From positions 1 through 14,038 of the forward strand of contig DATFXF010000155.1 of the NCBI GenBank assembly GCA_035258565.1: a DNA stretch of 14,038 nucleotides. The letters run 5' to 3'. Numbering within the stretch: the stretch's first letter is position 1; the number at the start of each line of letters is the position of its first letter. The stretch comes from DATFXF01 sp035258565 (GTDB lineage Bacteria; Acidobacteriota; Terriglobia; Acidiferrales; UBA7541). A program made the position numbers and the translations under genes. Below are positions 13,245-14,038 of this stretch, piece after piece. A model generated the notes under the pieces. It saw only the letters and a list, made by a program, of their open reading frames with translations, was not told where the DNA came from and made no database searches.

Positions 13245-14038
13245 CAGTCGCCCTCCGCAAAACGCGTGGCCACGTAAGGAGCTTCGTGCAGGACCGCCGC
13301 CTTGCGCCGGCTCAGGATCGCATACCACTCCCAAACCGCCTCCAGAAGAAGGATGAGAATGAGGATGGCAAACAGCCCGGTGACCGCGGCGTCCAAGCGG
13401 TGGTTGAAGATCAGCCTGTGCGTGTCGCTGATCCTGGCAGGCGGAATGGCGCCGGTGGCAAGCGCCCAAGCCAGCTGGTTCGCATAGGCAAGAAGCCCGA
13501 TGCGCGGGTTGGGATGAAAGATTTTCTGGTAGCTGGCCGTGAGCGTTACCGACACCAGCCAGGCCATCGGTGCGAGCGTCACCCAGACCCAGCGCAGCCG
13601 TCCCATCTTCAGCAGGATGGAGGTCGCGACGACGAGCGCCACCCCGGCCAACAGCTGGTTGGCGATGCCAAATAGCGGCCACAGCGTATTGATCCCGCCG
13701 AGCGGGTCGAGCACCCCCTGGTAGAGGAAATAACCCCACGCACCCACAATCAGCGCGCTATTGAGCAGGATGCTCGGATACCAACTGGTCCGTCCGAGTG
13801 GCTTCCAAACGTGCCCGAGCACCTCTTGCATCATGAAGCGGCCCACGCGTGTCCCCGCATCGAGCACGGTCAAGATGAACAGCGCCTCGAACATCAGCGC
13901 GAAGTGGTACCAGATGCCCAGCAGGCGCGGCCCGCCAATGGTGCGGCTGAAGACCTGCGCCATGCCCACGGCCAGCGACGGCGCACCGCCCGCGCGGTTC
14001 AGCAGCGTCTGCTCGCCTACCTGCTCCGCCAGGTGGCG
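13244..14038 (-). CDS. cstA: Carbon starvation protein A (CstA/BtsT) carrier, C-terminal part
   Basis: The 264 C-terminal residues of a CstA-family inner-membrane carrier. The frame is open to the window edge, so the N-terminus lies outside. The visible part starts with EQTLLNRAGGAPSLAVGMAQ and contains HFALMFEALFILTVLDAGTR and GRFMMQEVLGH. It continues with NTLWPLFGIANQLLAGVAL and ends in two hydrophobic helices plus a short basic tail. These blocks are characteristic of the family. CstA and BtsT take up pyruvate, and peptides have also been proposed. A GTG at 13969 within this frame is internal, not a start. Its stop overlaps the ybdD start by one base, the classical cstA-ybdD arrangement. 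Confidence 0.95.
   Translation of the reverse strand, partial: RHLAEQVGEQTLLNRAGGAPSLAVGMAQVFSRTIGGPRLLGIWYHFALMFEALFILTVLDAGTRVGRFMMQEVLGHVWKPLGRTSWYPSILLNSALIVGAWGYFLYQGVLDPLGGINTLWPLFGIANQLLAGVALVVATSILLKMGRLRWVWVTLAPMAWLVSVTLTASYQKIFHPNPRIGLLAYANQLAWALATGAIPPARISDTHRLIFNHRLDAAVTGLFAILILILLLEAVWEWYAILSRRKAAVLHEAPYVATRFAEGD

Noticed and set aside
13053..13739. A 228-codon minus-strand frame that ends with the YbdD-like sequence
   Set aside because: Its first 165 codons are cstA read in the wrong frame; only the last 63 codons, starting at 13244, are a real gene.

Overview
The window looks like ordinary chromosomal DNA from a GC-rich, probably Acidobacteriota-like bacterium. This rests on high GC and on the mix of families: DUF2203, a secreted DinB-like protein, DUF1326, long-form NadA and a CstA/YbdD pair. 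No rRNA, tRNA, CRISPR array or intact mobile element is visible. The taxonomic call is an inference from gene content and was not tested by a search. Twelve complete genes and one gene cut by the right edge are supported. One of them, a ybdD-like gene, is only 63 codons long.

Layout. Bases 1-289 hold no recognisable gene. A membrane metallophosphoesterase (minus) diverges from a secreted DinB-like protein (plus). It is followed by a PmtA-like SAM methyltransferase (plus), which converges on a YyaL/DUF255 protein (minus). That gene lies downstream of a DUF2203 gene and of quinolinate synthase nadA, all on the minus strand. nadA diverges from a saccharopine-dehydrogenase-like oxidoreductase (plus). 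Next come a CpaE/TadZ-like ATPase and, in the same operon, a two-helix membrane protein with a degenerate GGDEF domain. The right third is all minus strand: cstA (partial) and ybdD with overlapping stop and start, then yjbQ, a secreted DUF1326 protein, and a STAS anti-sigma-factor-antagonist-like gene.

How the genes work together. Most are independent housekeeping units: NAD synthesis, pyruvate or peptide uptake, lipid methylation, thioredoxin-fold maintenance. The clearest functional pair is the CpaE-like ATPase plus the degenerate GGDEF protein. The GGDEF protein has lost its catalytic residues but keeps the RxxD inhibitory-site motif at the correct spacing, so it may be a membrane c-di-GMP receptor coupled to the ATPase. 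The convergent STAS gene is another signalling-type protein next to this pair, but nothing links it to them beyond position.

Non-coding structure is rich. There is a 65-nt long stem-loop after the DUF1326 gene, a 17-bp perfect palindrome before the STAS gene, and mutually exclusive hairpins between nadA and DUF2203. Two good sigma-70-type promoters can be placed (DUF1326 and yjbQ). Three plus-strand genes lack a Shine-Dalgarno sequence and have a -10-like hexamer immediately upstream, which suggests leaderless transcripts. No wholly new system could be demonstrated.
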